A DNA stretch of 64,000 nt from Luteimonas padinae (GTDB taxonomy: Bacteria; Pseudomonadota; Gammaproteobacteria; Xanthomonadales; Xanthomonadaceae), in the NCBI RefSeq assembly GCF_014652935.1, contig NZ_BMZT01000001.1, positions 1 to 64,000 on the forward strand, given 5' to 3'. A program made the position numbers and the translations under genes. Shown here piece by piece: positions 17,094 through 27,200 of the stretch. The notes beneath the pieces were generated by a model, which did no database searches, was not told where the DNA came from, and was given only the letters and a program-made list of their open reading frames with translations. Numbering within the stretch: the first letter of the stretch is position 1; each line of letters starts with the position of its first letter.

Positions 17094-17978
17094 ATGAGTC
17101 GAGCCGGAGGACGTGGCTTCGGACGTCCAGACGTCCGGAACCGCCGTTCCGATCGCCTTGCGCTGCTGGATCCGCAGGAGTTCGAGCGGGTGGTGGCGGG
17201 CTATTACCGGCGCCTGGGCTACCAGGTGGAGCACTGCGGGGCGGGCCAGGGCGGGAGGAGATTCGATGGCGGCATCGATCTGAAGATGTACCGCGATGGC
17301 TCGTACACCGTCGTCCAGTGCAAGCGGGAAAACGCGCTTCAAGTCACGCACAAGGTCGGCCACGAACTCCTCGGGATCATGCTGACCGAGAAGGCGGATC
17401 GGGCCATCGTCGTCAACGCCGGCGAGTTCACACCCTATGCCTGGGAAAGCGCGCGGAGGGACACTCGCCTTGAGCTCATCGACGGCGACAGGCTGCGGGA
17501 GATGCTTCCCGAGTACGCGCTTGTCGACTCGCCCGCTGCTCGCGGTGCCGACGTCAAAGCGCCGCTCGATTGGCCGCTGTCGGGTCCGCCGTCGCGTCCT
17601 GCTCCGGGCCGTGTCCGGTATGGACGGATGCAGGCCAAGAAGGATGCGCAAGGCATCCAGGCGCTCGTGGCATTGGGTGTCCTGGTGATGATGGTTCTGT
17701 GGCACTGCTCCGTCCGGAACGGGACCGGGCGCGCGCCAACTCCATTGCCAGCGGCACAGACTGCTGAGCCGCGCCACGTACCGCCGCAGGCCCAGCACCC
17801 GCGCCCAGCGCAGCGTCCGGAAGCTCCAGCCTTCGAGCGGTCGCGGGCCGCGCCCGCATCACGTGAGATCGACGCGGCCGAGGCCAGGCGCAGGAGCGAC
17901 GCCGCCATTCGGATCATCGAGGACACCACGCCGGAGCTGCAACTTCCTCCTGACCCTCATGCGGTGTACCGGGAATAG
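17094..17978 (+). CDS. Membrane-anchored Mrr-like restriction endonuclease
   Basis: 294 residues. Residues ~25-150 form an Mrr_cat-type nuclease: FERVVAGYYRRLGYQVE, then GGIDL and YTVVQCKRE, giving the D-(Q)xK catalytic core of the PD-(D/E)XK fold. A single hydrophobic segment, IQALVALGVLVMMVLW, lies near residues 188-204, followed by a Pro/Ala-rich tail. Such proteins cut modified or foreign DNA, here probably from the inner membrane. Base composition is less extreme than in neighbours and a broken DNA-modification-like gene lies upstream, so horizontal gain is likely. TGGAGG lies ~10 bases before the ATG. Confidence 0.75.
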   Translation: MSRAGGRGFGRPDVRNRRSDRLALLDPQEFERVVAGYYRRLGYQVEHCGAGQGGRRFDGGIDLKMYRDGSYTVVQCKRENALQVTHKVGHELLGIMLTEKADRAIVVNAGEFTPYAWESARRDTRLELIDGDRLREMLPEYALVDSPAARGADVKAPLDWPLSGPPSRPAPGRVRYGRMQAKKDAQGIQALVALGVLVMMVLWHCSVRNGTGRAPTPLPAAQTAEPRHVPPQAQHPRPAQRPEAPAFERSRAAPASREIDAAEARRRSDAAIRIIEDTTPELQLPPDPHAVYRE

Positions 17979-18056
17979 ATCGCGATGGTTGACCGGAGCC
18001 CGCTGTTGGATCGATCCAGCACGCGCGTGCGCAGCAGGTCGTCGGGTTCTGAGCCG

Positions 18057-18518
18057 ATGGCGGGAGCACTTATCGCCAGTCTCACCCTACGGCCCGCCAC
18101 CGCGCATGACTTCGCCTTCTGCGAACACCTCAGCCGCACCAACATGGCCGGCTACCGCGCAGCGCGCGGCTTCGCCTGGGACCCGGCGCGCTTCCGCGCC
18201 AGTTGGACGGAGTTCGAGAACCTGATGATCGTCGCCGGCGACGAGGCCATCGGCCTGCTGCGCCTGCTTCCCGAAGGCGAGGCACTGGGCCTGCGCGACC
18301 TGCAGATCGTGCCGGCGCGCCAGCGCCAGGGCGTCGGCGGCTGGGCGGTGCGGCAGGCGCAGGCGATCACCCTGCAGCGAGGCCATCGGCGGCTGCAGCT
18401 GCGGGTCTACGTGGAGAATGCGGCGCGGGTGCTGTACGCGCGGCTGGGCTTCGCGGTCGAGTCCGAGGCGGAAGGCACGCTGCACATGGCGTGGACGCCG
18501 CGTCCCGCCGTGCGATGA
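18057..18518 (+). CDS. GNAT family N-acetyltransferase
   Basis: 153 residues with the GNAT layout: LTLRPATAHDFAFCEHL at the start, GLRDLQIVPARQRQGVGGWA as the acetyl-CoA-binding motif A (Q/R-x-x-G-x-G/A form), and LRVYVENAARVLYARLGF as motif B. It acetylates an unknown small molecule or protein. The ATG at 18057 is chosen because upstream in-frame codons from 17985 do not resemble the fold. It stands alone between the Mrr-like nuclease and the hydrolase. Confidence 0.8.
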   Translation: MAGALIASLTLRPATAHDFAFCEHLSRTNMAGYRAARGFAWDPARFRASWTEFENLMIVAGDEAIGLLRLLPEGEALGLRDLQIVPARQRQGVGGWAVRQAQAITLQRGHRRLQLRVYVENAARVLYARLGFAVESEAEGTLHMAWTPRPAVR

Positions 18519-18585
18519 CCGTTGCCCCATGTCGGAAGCCGGGCGGCGCAGTAGGCTTCCCGCTCCACCGCTCGGAAACCGGATC

Positions 18586-19713
18586 ATGAGACGACTGTTC
18601 ACCGCGCTGCTGCTGCTCGCGTTGCCTGTCCTCGCCCACGGCCAGGCGGCCTGTCCTTCCGGCGAGTCCTTCGACAAGGCCCGCGCGGTCGTGGCCGACC
18701 TGCAGCGCATCGTCACGCCCGACGGCGTGCAGGACACCTACGCCGAGCGCATCGGTGGCATCGACCAGTGGATCCAGGTGCGTGGGCAGGATCGCGCGAA
18801 CCCGATGATCCTGTTCGTGCACGGCGGGCCGTCGTCGCCGGCGATGCCCAGCGCGTGGCAGTGGCAGCGGCCGGTGGAGGAGTTCTTCACCGTCGCCCAC
18901 TACGACCAACGCGGCGCCGGCAAGACCCATCGCGCGAACGATCCGGACGCGGTGGCCGGCGACATGGCCATCGAGCGCTTCGTCCGTGATGCCATCGAGG
19001 TGGCCGAGCACCTGCGCGGGCGCTACGGCAAGGACAAGCTGGTGCTGGCCGGGCACAGCTGGGGCACGGTGGTGGCCATGCACGCGGCGCTCAAGCGACC
19101 GGACCTGTTCCACGCCTACGTCGGTATCGGCCAGGTCATCGACACCCGGCGCAACGAGCGGCTGAGCTTCGAATATGGCCTGGCACGGGCACGCGCGGAC
19201 GGCAATGCCGCGGCGGTCGCCGAGCTGGAGTCGATCGCGCCCTATCCGGGCGAGGCGCCGATCACCCGCGATCGCATCATCATCGCGCGCAAGTGGCCGC
19301 AGCATTACGGCGGCCTCAATGCCTACCGTGACGCGGAGCAGGACTACTACTACGGTGCCTCGCTGCTGTCGCCCGCTTACGACTGCGAGGACCGGCGCGC
19401 GTTCTTCGCCGGCAACGTGTTCACGCTCGAACACGTGCTCGACGAGTTCCTGCAGGTGGATTTCAGCGGCGTGCGCGAGTTCCCGATTCCGGTGGTGATG
19501 TTCCTCGGCCGCCACGACTACACCACGCCCTCGGCGCCGACCGCGGAGTGGCTGGACCAGGTGCAGGCTCCGTACAAGCGCGCGGTTTGGTTCGAGCACG
19601 CCGCGCACATGATTCCGTGGGAGGAGCCGGGGCGGACGCTGCTGGCGCTGTTGGAGCACGTGCGGCCACTGGCTGCGGCGCCTGCCAAGCCGGTTCCGCC
19701 GGACGGCCGCTGA
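18586..19713 (+). CDS. Exported alpha/beta hydrolase, proline iminopeptidase-like
   Basis: 375 residues with a signal peptide (MRRLFTALLLLALPVLAHGQ). The oxyanion motif HGGPSSP is followed by YDQRGAGKT, the nucleophile elbow GHSWGT, then an aspartate in LGRHDY and the histidine in HAAHMIPWE. HGGP plus GxSWG is typical of proline iminopeptidase-like hydrolases. It probably acts in the periplasm on small peptides or esters. Its stop is one base from the crcB start, so the two may be co-transcribed. Confidence 0.8.
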   Translation: MRRLFTALLLLALPVLAHGQAACPSGESFDKARAVVADLQRIVTPDGVQDTYAERIGGIDQWIQVRGQDRANPMILFVHGGPSSPAMPSAWQWQRPVEEFFTVAHYDQRGAGKTHRANDPDAVAGDMAIERFVRDAIEVAEHLRGRYGKDKLVLAGHSWGTVVAMHAALKRPDLFHAYVGIGQVIDTRRNERLSFEYGLARARADGNAAAVAELESIAPYPGEAPITRDRIIIARKWPQHYGGLNAYRDAEQDYYYGASLLSPAYDCEDRRAFFAGNVFTLEHVLDEFLQVDFSGVREFPIPVVMFLGRHDYTTPSAPTAEWLDQVQAPYKRAVWFEHAAHMIPWEEPGRTLLALLEHVRPLAAAPAKPVPPDGR

Positions 19714-19714
19714 C

Positions 19715-20098
19715 ATGCATCCCATCCTCCTGGTCGGCCTCGGCGGTTTCCTCGGCGCGGTCGCGCGCTATACGCTCGGCGGGCTGGTGCTGCACCTGAC
19801 GGCGCAGGGGCGCTTTCCGTACAGCACCTTCGCGGTGAACGTGCTCGGTTGCCTGGTCGTCGGCATCCTTGCCGGCCTCGCCGAGCGCCACCACGCCTTC
19901 GGGCCGGACGCGCGGCTGTTCCTGTTCACCGGGCTGCTCGGCGGCTTCACCACGTTCTCGGCCTTCGGCCTGGAAGCGGTGCACCTGCTGCGTCGCGGCG
20001 AGCTGGCCACCGCCGAGCTGTACGCCGGCGGCAGCGTGGTGCTGGGGATCGCCGCGGTGTGGCTGGGCCTGAAACTGGTGGGGCTGGCGGGGCGCTGA
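19715..20098 (+). CDS. crcB: Fluoride exporter CrcB/Fluc
   Basis: 127 residues, four hydrophobic segments, with the family motifs GGFLGAVARY, TFAVNVLGC and GLLGGFTTFSAFGLE. Fluc channels work as antiparallel dimers and pass fluoride out of the cytoplasm. The start follows the hydrolase stop by one base; no fluoride riboswitch can fit directly upstream. It is single-copy here, as expected for the homodimeric type. Confidence 0.9.
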   Translation: MHPILLVGLGGFLGAVARYTLGGLVLHLTAQGRFPYSTFAVNVLGCLVVGILAGLAERHHAFGPDARLFLFTGLLGGFTTFSAFGLEAVHLLRRGELATAELYAGGSVVLGIAAVWLGLKLVGLAGR

Positions 20099-20128
20099 GC
20101 CGCGCGGCAGGCGCTACCGCCGGGCGCG

Positions 20129-22660
20129 TCAGGTCTGTTGGGCCAGCTCGGCGGCAAGGAACCGCGCCGTCCTGCTGCGCCGGTGGCCCGCGACCTTGCC
20201 CGGCGGCCCAACGACCACGACCTGGCCACCGTCCTGCCCGGCCCCCGGCCCCATGTCGATGATCCAGTCACTGTCGGCGGCCACGCGCATGTCGTGCTCG
20301 ACCATCAGCACCGTGTTGCCGGCGTCGACCAGCGCCTGCAGCTGCTGCATCAGCCGGTCGACATCGGCGGGGTGCAGCCCGGTGGTGGGCTCGTCGAGCA
20401 CGTACACCGTGTCGCGGCGCTGGGCGCGCTGCAGCTCGGTGGCGAGCTTGATCCGCTGCGCCTCGCCGCCCGACAGCTCGGTGGCGGGCTGGCCCAGGCG
20501 CAGGTAGCCCAGGCCAACTTCCTCCAGCACCTGCAGGGGACGCAGCACCGCCGCATCGTCGGCGAAGAACCGCGCGGCCTCGGCCACGGTCATGGCCAGC
20601 ACCTCGGCGATGTTGCGGCCCTCGAGCGTGATTGCCAGCGTGGCCTCGTTGTAGCGGGCGCCGTGGCAGTCGGGGCAGGGGGCGTACACGCTCGGCATGA
20701 ACAGCAGTTCCACGCACACCGAGCCTTCGCCCTCGCAGGTCGGGCAGCGCCCCTTGGCGACGTTGAACGAGAAGCGGCCGGCGTCGTAGCGGCGCTTGCG
20801 CGCGGCGGGCGTCGCCGCGAAGCGCTTGCGCACGTGGTCGAACAGGCCGGTGTAGGTCGCGAGGTTGGAGCGTGGCGTGCGGCCGATGGGCTTCTGGTCC
20901 ACCTGCACCAGGCGGCGCACCTGCTCCAGGCCCTCGACGCGGCCCGCGGACACCTGCGGGTCACCACGTTCCAGCGGATCGACCTCCTCTTCCGTATCGC
21001 CCGGTGCCTGCCCGAGGTGGGCCGCGAGCAGTTCGACCAGGGCCTGGCTGACGAGCGAGGACTTGCCGGAGCCGGACACGCCGGTGACGGTGGCCAGCAC
21101 GCCGAGCGGGATGTCGACGTCGACCTGGTCGAGGTTGTTGCGGGTGACCTCGCGCATGCGCAGCCAGCCCGTGGGCGTGCGCGGCGCGCGCGCCGGCCGC
21201 GGTGCGCCGTCGAACAGATACCGCCGCGTGCTGGACGCCTCCACCTGCGCGAGCCCGGCCGGCGGCCCGCTGTACAACACGCGCCCACCGTGTTCGCCCG
21301 CACCGGGCCCGACGTCCACGATCCAGTCGGCATCGCGGATCACGTCCATCTCGTGTTCGACCACGAACAGCGTATTGCCGACCTCCTTCAGCGCGTGCAG
21401 CGCGCGCAGCAGTGATTCGGTATCGGCGGGATGCAGGCCGGCGGAGGGTTCGTCGAGCACGTACACCACGCCGAACAGGTGCGAGCGGATCTGGGTGGCC
21501 AGGCGCAGGCGCTGCAGTTCGCCCGGCGACAGCGTCGGCGTGGTGCGCTCCAGCGTCAGGTAGCCCAGGCCCAGCTGTTCCACGATGCGGATGCGCGCCA
21601 GCAGGTCGGCGGCGATGCGCTGCGCCGCCACCGCCTGCTCGGGGTGCTGCTTCGTGGTGCCGGTCTTTCCATTGGCAGCGGGCTCGAGCAGCCCGGCCAC
21701 CTCGGTCAGCGGCCGCTGCGACAGGGCGCCGATGTCGAGGCCGGCGAACGTGACCGACAGCGCCTCGCGGCGCAGACGCTTGCCGTCGCAGGTGGGACAA
21801 ACGGTGCTCAGCAGGTACTGCGACACGCGCCGCTTGATCAGCGGGCTCTGCGTGTTGGCGAAGGTGTGCAGCAGGTAGCGGCGCGCGCTGGTGAACGTGC
21901 CCATGTAGCTGGGCTCCATCTTCCGCTTCAGCGCGCGCTGGGTCTCGGCCAGGGTGAACCCCGCGTACACCGGCACCACCGGCTGCTCGTCGGTGAACAG
22001 GATCCAGTCTCGGGTCTTCTTCGGCAGCCGGTGCCAGGGCAGGTCCACGTCGTGGCCGAGCGTGGTCAGGATGTCGCGCAGGTTCTGCCCGTGCCAGGCC
22101 AGCGGCCACGCGGCCACGGCACGCTCGCGGATGCTGAGGCTGCGGTCGGGCACCATCGAGGCTTCGGTCGCGTCGTAGACCCGGCCCAGGCCATGGCATT
22201 CCGGACATGCGCCCGCCGGCGTGTTCGGCGAGAACCCGTCGGCATGGATGATGTCCTGGCCCGGCGGATACAGGCCGGCGCGCGAGTACAGCATGCGCAG
22301 CGAATTGGAGATGGTGGTGACGCTGCCGACCGAGGAGCGCGTGCTGGGCGATCCCCGCTGCTGCTGCAGGGCGACGGCAGGCGGCAGGCCCTCGATGGAA
22401 TCGACGTCGGGAACGCCGGCCTGGTCGATCAGGCGCCGCGCATAGGGCGAGATCGAGTCGAGATAGCGCCGTTGCGCCTCGGCGAACAGCGTGCCGAAGG
22501 CCAGCGACGACTTGCCGGAGCCGGAGATGCCGGTGAACACGACCAGCGCGTCGCGCGGGATGTCGACGTCGACGTCGCGGAGGTTGTGCTCGCGGGCGCC
22601 GCGGACCTGCACGAAGGCGCTGGTGGGGGCGGATCCGCGGGATCTGGTTGAGCGGGGCAT
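20129..22660 (-). CDS. UvrA-like ABC ATPase, class II (UvrA2)
   Basis: 843 residues, about 100 shorter than canonical UvrA. It has two ABC modules: Walker [10 protein letters not shown] (Lys50) and GVSGSGKSS, signature motifs [11 protein letters not shown] and [11 protein letters not shown], and two VLDEPS/TGLHPAD Walker B stretches. Zinc-type CPECHG, CPTCDG, CPTCEG and CPDCHG pairs are kept. The shorter length and the 'SPGELQR' first signature fit class II UvrA proteins, linked to tolerance of DNA-intercalating drugs rather than core excision repair. The start at 22660 has GGGAG upstream. Confidence 0.85.
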   Translation of the reverse strand: MPRSTRSRGSAPTSAFVQVRGAREHNLRDVDVDIPRDALVVFTGISGSGKSSLAFGTLFAEAQRRYLDSISPYARRLIDQAGVPDVDSIEGLPPAVALQQQRGSPSTRSSVGSVTTISNSLRMLYSRAGLYPPGQDIIHADGFSPNTPAGACPECHGLGRVYDATEASMVPDRSLSIRERAVAAWPLAWHGQNLRDILTTLGHDVDLPWHRLPKKTRDWILFTDEQPVVPVYAGFTLAETQRALKRKMEPSYMGTFTSARRYLLHTFANTQSPLIKRRVSQYLLSTVCPTCDGKRLRREALSVTFAGLDIGALSQRPLTEVAGLLEPAANGKTGTTKQHPEQAVAAQRIAADLLARIRIVEQLGLGYLTLERTTPTLSPGELQRLRLATQIRSHLFGVVYVLDEPSAGLHPADTESLLRALHALKEVGNTLFVVEHEMDVIRDADWIVDVGPGAGEHGGRVLYSGPPAGLAQVEASSTRRYLFDGAPRPARAPRTPTGWLRMREVTRNNLDQVDVDIPLGVLATVTGVSGSGKSSLVSQALVELLAAHLGQAPGDTEEEVDPLERGDPQVSAGRVEGLEQVRRLVQVDQKPIGRTPRSNLATYTGLFDHVRKRFAATPAARKRRYDAGRFSFNVAKGRCPTCEGEGSVCVELLFMPSVYAPCPDCHGARYNEATLAITLEGRNIAEVLAMTVAEAARFFADDAAVLRPLQVLEEVGLGYLRLGQPATELSGGEAQRIKLATELQRAQRRDTVYVLDEPTTGLHPADVDRLMQQLQALVDAGNTVLMVEHDMRVAADSDWIIDMGPGAGQDGGQVVVVGPPGKVAGHRRSRTARFLAAELAQQT

Positions 22661-22746
22661 GCGTGGACTCCCGGGTGGCCGGCCACTATCGCTCGTGGTG
22701 AAGGAACGCGCCGTCAAAGCGCGCCGTCAAAGCAGGCCGCGATAGC

Positions 22747-22808
22747 CCGCTCAAGCAGCGCGAGTACGCCGACTGGATCACCAGCGCCAAGGGCGCGGAC
22801 ACGCGCGC
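22747..22808 (+). pseudogene. Possible short remnant of a YdeI/OmpD-associated family gene
   Basis: In one plus-strand frame the short stretch REYADWITSAKGADTRA resembles the conserved REYxxWIxxAKxxxTRxxR motif of YdeI/OmpD-associated proteins. Nothing else of the gene is visible: the frame has no start, and the sequence after it ends within about 15 codons. The surrounding 22661-22864 gap holds no gene I can support. It may mark a deletion junction beside the Wadjet locus. Confidence 0.3.
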
Positions 22809-22864
22809 CGGCGCGTGGCGGGGTCTTGATCAGCCCGGGTGGCCTTGGTGAGGCCAAAACCAGC

Positions 22865-23014
22865 TCAAAGCTGCTCGGCGTCCAGTTCGGAAACCAGGGA
22901 ATCGTAGCTGTAGTCGGCCCGCCCGCTGCGTTCACCTTCGCGTAGTGCCTGGCGAAGCACTTCCAGCCTGCTTTCGGCTGTTTCGTCCATGCTGATGCTC
23001 GTGTGCTTGGCCAT
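22865..23014 (-). CDS. Truncated ParD-like antitoxin (internal deletion)
   Basis: A 49-residue ORF. Its start, MAKHTSISMDE, and its end, RLEVLRQALREGERSGRADY, match the beginning and end of ParD/CC2985-type ribbon-helix-helix antitoxins. The central part (the GRYxSASEVVRAGLRLLEE helices) is absent. That would remove the DNA-binding dimer core while keeping a toxin-binding tail. The start lies inside the 3' end of jetD, on the same strand. No partner ParE toxin follows in the 200 bases downstream. It is too short for many gene callers and could be a relic rather than an active gene. Confidence 0.5.
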   Translation of the reverse strand: MAKHTSISMDETAESRLEVLRQALREGERSGRADYSYDSLVSELDAEQL

Positions 23015-24242
23015 GGCTGTCATCCGGAGGCATGTGCCGGATAGTAACCACCGGCAGCACGATCTCCAGCCGCTCCTGCTCCAGCTGCATCGGCTGGCGC
23101 GCCAGGTCCCCGGCCACCTCGTCCCAGCCGGCGCGCCGCGCCCAGCGCTGCATGGCGGCGAGGGTGGCGGGAGTGGGCTGGCGATGCATGCCCTCGTCCA
23201 TGGTCTGGTCCAGCGAGGCCATCGACATCCGCCACGGCTGCAAGGTGCGTCCGGCGCCGCGTGCCACCTCGGCCAGCACGGCGGCGATGCGGAAGCCCCC
23301 TTCGTCGATGTCGCCCCAGTGGTACAGGGTGGCCGTGGCCGGCAGGCCGGCGATGATCCGCGCGCAGGCGCGGCGCCAGGCGGGCGAGGGCATGCCGCCG
23401 GTGTAGAGCAGCAGGCCGTGCGCGGCGGCCGGGTGGCTCGTTGCGTCGTGGAAGCTGGCGAGGTTCTCGATCGTCAACAGGTAGCGGGCGTCGGTGGCCA
23501 GGCTGCGCAGCGTGTCCATGGGCAGGCCGAGGTAAGGGCGGACCAGCGGCAGGACGCTGCCTTCGAGGTCCACGTGGCCGCGGCCGGCCAGCAGCAGAGG
23601 CTGCGGTTCGCGGCGCAGGCCGATCGCCGACCACACCTCCTCGCGCACGAGCCCCGATGCGGCGGTTTCGCCGGTGACCAGCAGCTCCAGCAAGGGCGTC
23701 AGCCGCTCCAACCGCTTGCTGTCACCGAACAGGCGCACGCTCTCGCGCCGCAGGATGCGCTCGCCGCCGGGGGCGTCCTGCAGGGCGGCCACCGCGCGGG
23801 CGGCATCGGCGAGGTCGGCGGCGGCCTCCGGACCCTGGGCGCGCACCTTGCGGTCGCTGCGCCAGGCCTGCAGCACGGTATCGAGGACCGGGAAGCGCGC
23901 CTGCCACGGCTGCAGCAGTCCTGCCGCAGTCGCGGCGCGGGCATCCAGCAGCTGCACGCCCAGGTGCGCGGCGAGCGCATCCAAGTCGGCCACTGTGATC
24001 CGCAGCAGACGCTGGCCGTCACCGCGATGCCGGTCGCGTTCGACACCGATGGCGCCGCTGCGCTCGGCCATGGCGATCCGGGCATGGAAGGCCTCGCGGT
24101 CGGCCAGGGTGTCCAGCGCCAGGTAGTCCTTCGCGCTGGCGGCGGTCGTCATCGGCAGCGACGCCGCCGCGGCATCGCCGCGCAGCCGCGCGCGCTCGCC
24201 CTTGCGCAGCAGCCGCTCCAGCGTCCCGCGCGCCGGGTTCAC
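22932..24242 (-). CDS. jetD: Wadjet nuclease subunit JetD
   Basis: 436 residues, DUF3322 then DUF2220. The TOPRIM-like active site is visible as IENLASFHD (Glu259) and GDIDEGG (Asp311, Asp313). JetD cleaves circular DNA once the SMC-like JetABC motor has extruded it. It starts at GTG 24242, overlapping the jetC stop as GTGA. The last ~30 residues (after VVTIRHMP) are polar and match no family; they are read through the start of the ParD-like ORF, so the original C-terminus may have been replaced. Confidence 0.85.
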   Translation of the reverse strand: MNPARGTLERLLRKGERARLRGDAAAASLPMTTAASAKDYLALDTLADREAFHARIAMAERSGAIGVERDRHRGDGQRLLRITVADLDALAAHLGVQLLDARAATAAGLLQPWQARFPVLDTVLQAWRSDRKVRAQGPEAAADLADAARAVAALQDAPGGERILRRESVRLFGDSKRLERLTPLLELLVTGETAASGLVREEVWSAIGLRREPQPLLLAGRGHVDLEGSVLPLVRPYLGLPMDTLRSLATDARYLLTIENLASFHDATSHPAAAHGLLLYTGGMPSPAWRRACARIIAGLPATATLYHWGDIDEGGFRIAAVLAEVARGAGRTLQPWRMSMASLDQTMDEGMHRQPTPATLAAMQRWARRAGWDEVAGDLARQPMQLEQERLEIVLPVVTIRHMPPDDSHGQAHEHQHGRNSRKQAGSASPGTTRR

Positions 24243-27200
24243 GACGGCGCCTGCTGCGCCTGGATCCGCGCCGTTTCCTCGGCCAGCAGCTCCGGGTGCA
24301 GGTCGAACTGGTCGCTCAGCAGCAGTTCGCGCGCGGCTTCCTTCACTTCGACGCGTTCGGCCTGCAGCAGGTCCTCGTCGCGGAACAGTTCGATGTAGCT
24401 GTCGAGCACGCCGCTGAGCGTGCCCTGGGCGGTATCGGGCGCGGCCAGCACCAGTTGCAGGCCGAGCGAGCGCAGGTAGTTGGTGGTCGCGCGCGCGTTC
24501 TGGGCGTCGATCTTGTCGCCGAACTCGTCGAGCAGGACCAGGCCCAGGCCGCCTGGATGCGCTTCGCTCTTGCCGTAGGCCGCAGCCAGCGCGGCGCCGG
24601 CGATCACGTACAGAGGCGCGCGGTGCTCGCCGCCGGAGCCCGAGCGCATGCGCTCGCTGAGGGTGCCGATCACGCGCTCGTCCTGGCGGATCTGCACCCC
24701 GAACTGGAAGAAACGGCGGTAGTCGTCCAGCGGCGAGTCGATCGCGCGCGCGCTGGCGCTTTCGTCCATCAGTTCGCCGAAGGCCGCGGGCACCTCGCCG
24801 GCGCTGCCGAACAGGGTGTCTTCGCCGCCGAGGTCGGCGACGCGGCCGATGAAGCGGTGCAGGTCGCGATAGTCGGGCAGCACCTCGTAGTGGAAGCGGT
24901 AGCGCTCGTTGTTGGAGAACGCGGGGCTGTTGCGCAGGGTGCGGTTGAGCGCATCGATCTGGGTCTTCAGGCGCACGAAGTTGTCGTGCAGGGTGTTGGC
25001 AACGTTGCTGCGGAAGGTTTCGACCGCGGTGTCGTAGGCCTGGCGGGCCTCGGCCTGGTAGTTGACCAGCTCGGTGTCGCGCAGGCGCGCAAGTTCGCCC
25101 TGCAGCAGGCGGCGGGCCTCGCGCCACTCGCTGGCTTCGAAGCCGATGTCCACGCCGTGCGTCGTGGCGTACTGCTGCAGCGCGCTCCACGCCTCGGGCA
25201 GCAGTTTCTGCAGCTGCTCGGCATTGTCGCGTTCGCGCTTGCGGCAGGTGTCGGTGCGGTGCTTGAGGTCGGCGAACTTCTGGTCGAGTTCGTCGCGGTG
25301 GCGTTCGACCATGTTGGCGTCGACGTCCTGGTCGCGGAAGGCGTCGACCGCGGCGCGGGCGGCCTTCTCCGCCTCCGTGCGCAGGGCTCCCAGCAGGGCC
25401 TGCTTCTGCTTCAGGGCGCTGCCGGCCAGCTCCTCCTCGCGGTTCAGCCGCACCCAGCGGGCGTCCGCCTCGTCGGCCTCCTGCTTCAGCGCCGCCACGC
25501 GTTCGCTCATGCGCAGCAGGTCGGCGTCGAGCGCGGCCGTGCGGCTGTCCTGTTCGCTGCGGTAGCGGGCCTCGACCTGGACGTATTCGAGCGCGCTGGC
25601 GTGCAGCGCGTGTGCCAGGCCTTCGGGGTCGGCCATGCGCGCCATGCCGCGCTGGCAGTCCTCGGCGCGCCTGAGCTCGGGCTCGAGGCGGCGGACGTCG
25701 GCTTCGGCGGCCTCGGCATCCTCGCGCAGCACGCGCGCGCGCTCGCGGCTGCTGGACGCGCCGATCTTCAGCTCGGCGGTGGCCGGCAGGCGCAGGCGTT
25801 CGATGCTGCCGCCCTTGGCGAGCAGCCCGTCGCGGGCCAGGGCCTGGCGGCTGCGGACGAGTTCGGCCTCGGTGTCGACGCAACGCAACTCGCCGAGCTG
25901 GCGGCGCAGGAAGGCCAGGGCGTCGGCGTTGTCGCCGGTGAGCAGGGCGGCCACGCTGCCGGCGGCGGGCTCGGCGCCGCGGGTGCCGCGGGCCTGGCTG
26001 GACAGGGCCAGCTTGACCCCGTACACGGCGCGCGCGTCGCGCAGCGAGCGGTACAGCCTTACTGCGCGCTCTTCGTCCTTTTCCGCGATCAGCAGGGCTT
26101 CGACGTTGCCGCGCAGGTAGGCCTCGATCGCCGCCTGCCAGGCCGGGTCGGTGACCCGCACCAGGTCGCAGACCGGCTGTGCGGCGATGCCCTCGTCGCG
26201 CAGGTAGTTCATCAGCCGCACGGCTTCGGGATTCAGCTCGGCCTGCCCGGCAGCGAGGCGTTTGAGGTTCTGGCGCGCGCTGGCGAGGCGGTCGCGGGTC
26301 TTGTCGAGCGCGGCGTGGCGCTCGCGCGCGTGGCCTTCAACCGCCGCCACAAGCGGTGCCGCCGCGGAGAGGGCCGCCTTCGCCTGCGCGTGCAGGGCTT
26401 CGGGTGACCAAGGCAGCGCCACGGCGTCGGGCAGGGCGGCGAGGGCCTCGTGCCAGTCATCCCAGTAGGCGCGTGCCTTCGCAAGCGCGCCGGCGTCCAC
26501 GGTGGGCAGGCCGAGCCTGCCGACGTCGCGGAAGCGGTCGCGTACCTGGTTGATCTCCTGCAACAGCGCGGCCTTGAGCTGGCGCAGGCGCGCCAGGTCG
26601 CGTTCGGCCAGTTCGTCCAGCTGCGCCTGCTCGCCGTAGCCTTCGCTGCCCTGCAGCCTGGCCCGGGCCTGGTCGTACTCCTCGCGCAGGCGTGCGCGGC
26701 CGAAGCGGGCTTCTTCCAGCGCGCGGCCGAGGGCGGCGAGCGCTTCGCCCGCGCGCCCGGTCTCGTCCTGCGCGGTCTCCACCTGTTCGCTGAAGAGATC
26801 GCGCTCGTATTCCGCCGCCAGCGCGCGGTAGGAGGCCGCACGCACCGACTGCGTGGCGATCCGTCCGTACTTCGCATCCACCCCGTCCGCGGCGTCGATG
26901 CGCTGCTGCAGCTGCTCGATCCGCTCCTTGATCTGGCGGAAGCTGTCGAGCAGGGCGCGGAAGCGGGCGACATCGGTCGGCCGGTCCTCGGCCACCAGCG
27001 TGCGCACGAACAGGTCGACATCTTCCACCCGCTGCAGGTTGAGCGCGTTCTGGAACGCCTTGCGGAAGGCGTTGAAGTCCGGGTGGGCGCCGGGCGAGGC
27101 GCGCAGCCGGGTCAGCAGGTCGCGGACGAAGCGCTCGCCGCTGGCGTGGAATTCGGGGCCGGTGCCGGCCTCGCGGCAGCGCTGTCCGGCCAGGGCGCGG

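Noticed and set aside
19681..19714. Possible fluoride riboswitch ahead of crcB
   Set aside because: crcB begins one base after the upstream gene's stop, so there is no untranslated leader to hold one.
20129..22660. Canonical excision-repair UvrA
   Set aside because: The protein is about 100 residues short and has the class II first signature, so the main UvrA is expected elsewhere in the genome.
22714..22935. 73-codon minus-strand ORF between uvrA2 and jetD
   Set aside because: Its translation has no family resemblance, and it covers the YdeI-like scrap and the ParD-like tail, which better explain the sequence.
24296..26407. 703-codon open frame on the plus strand, antisense to jetC
   Set aside because: It is a GC-rich shadow of jetC: low-complexity translation (many Ala/Gly/Arg/Val/Gln) with no domain, while the minus strand carries clear SMC motifs.
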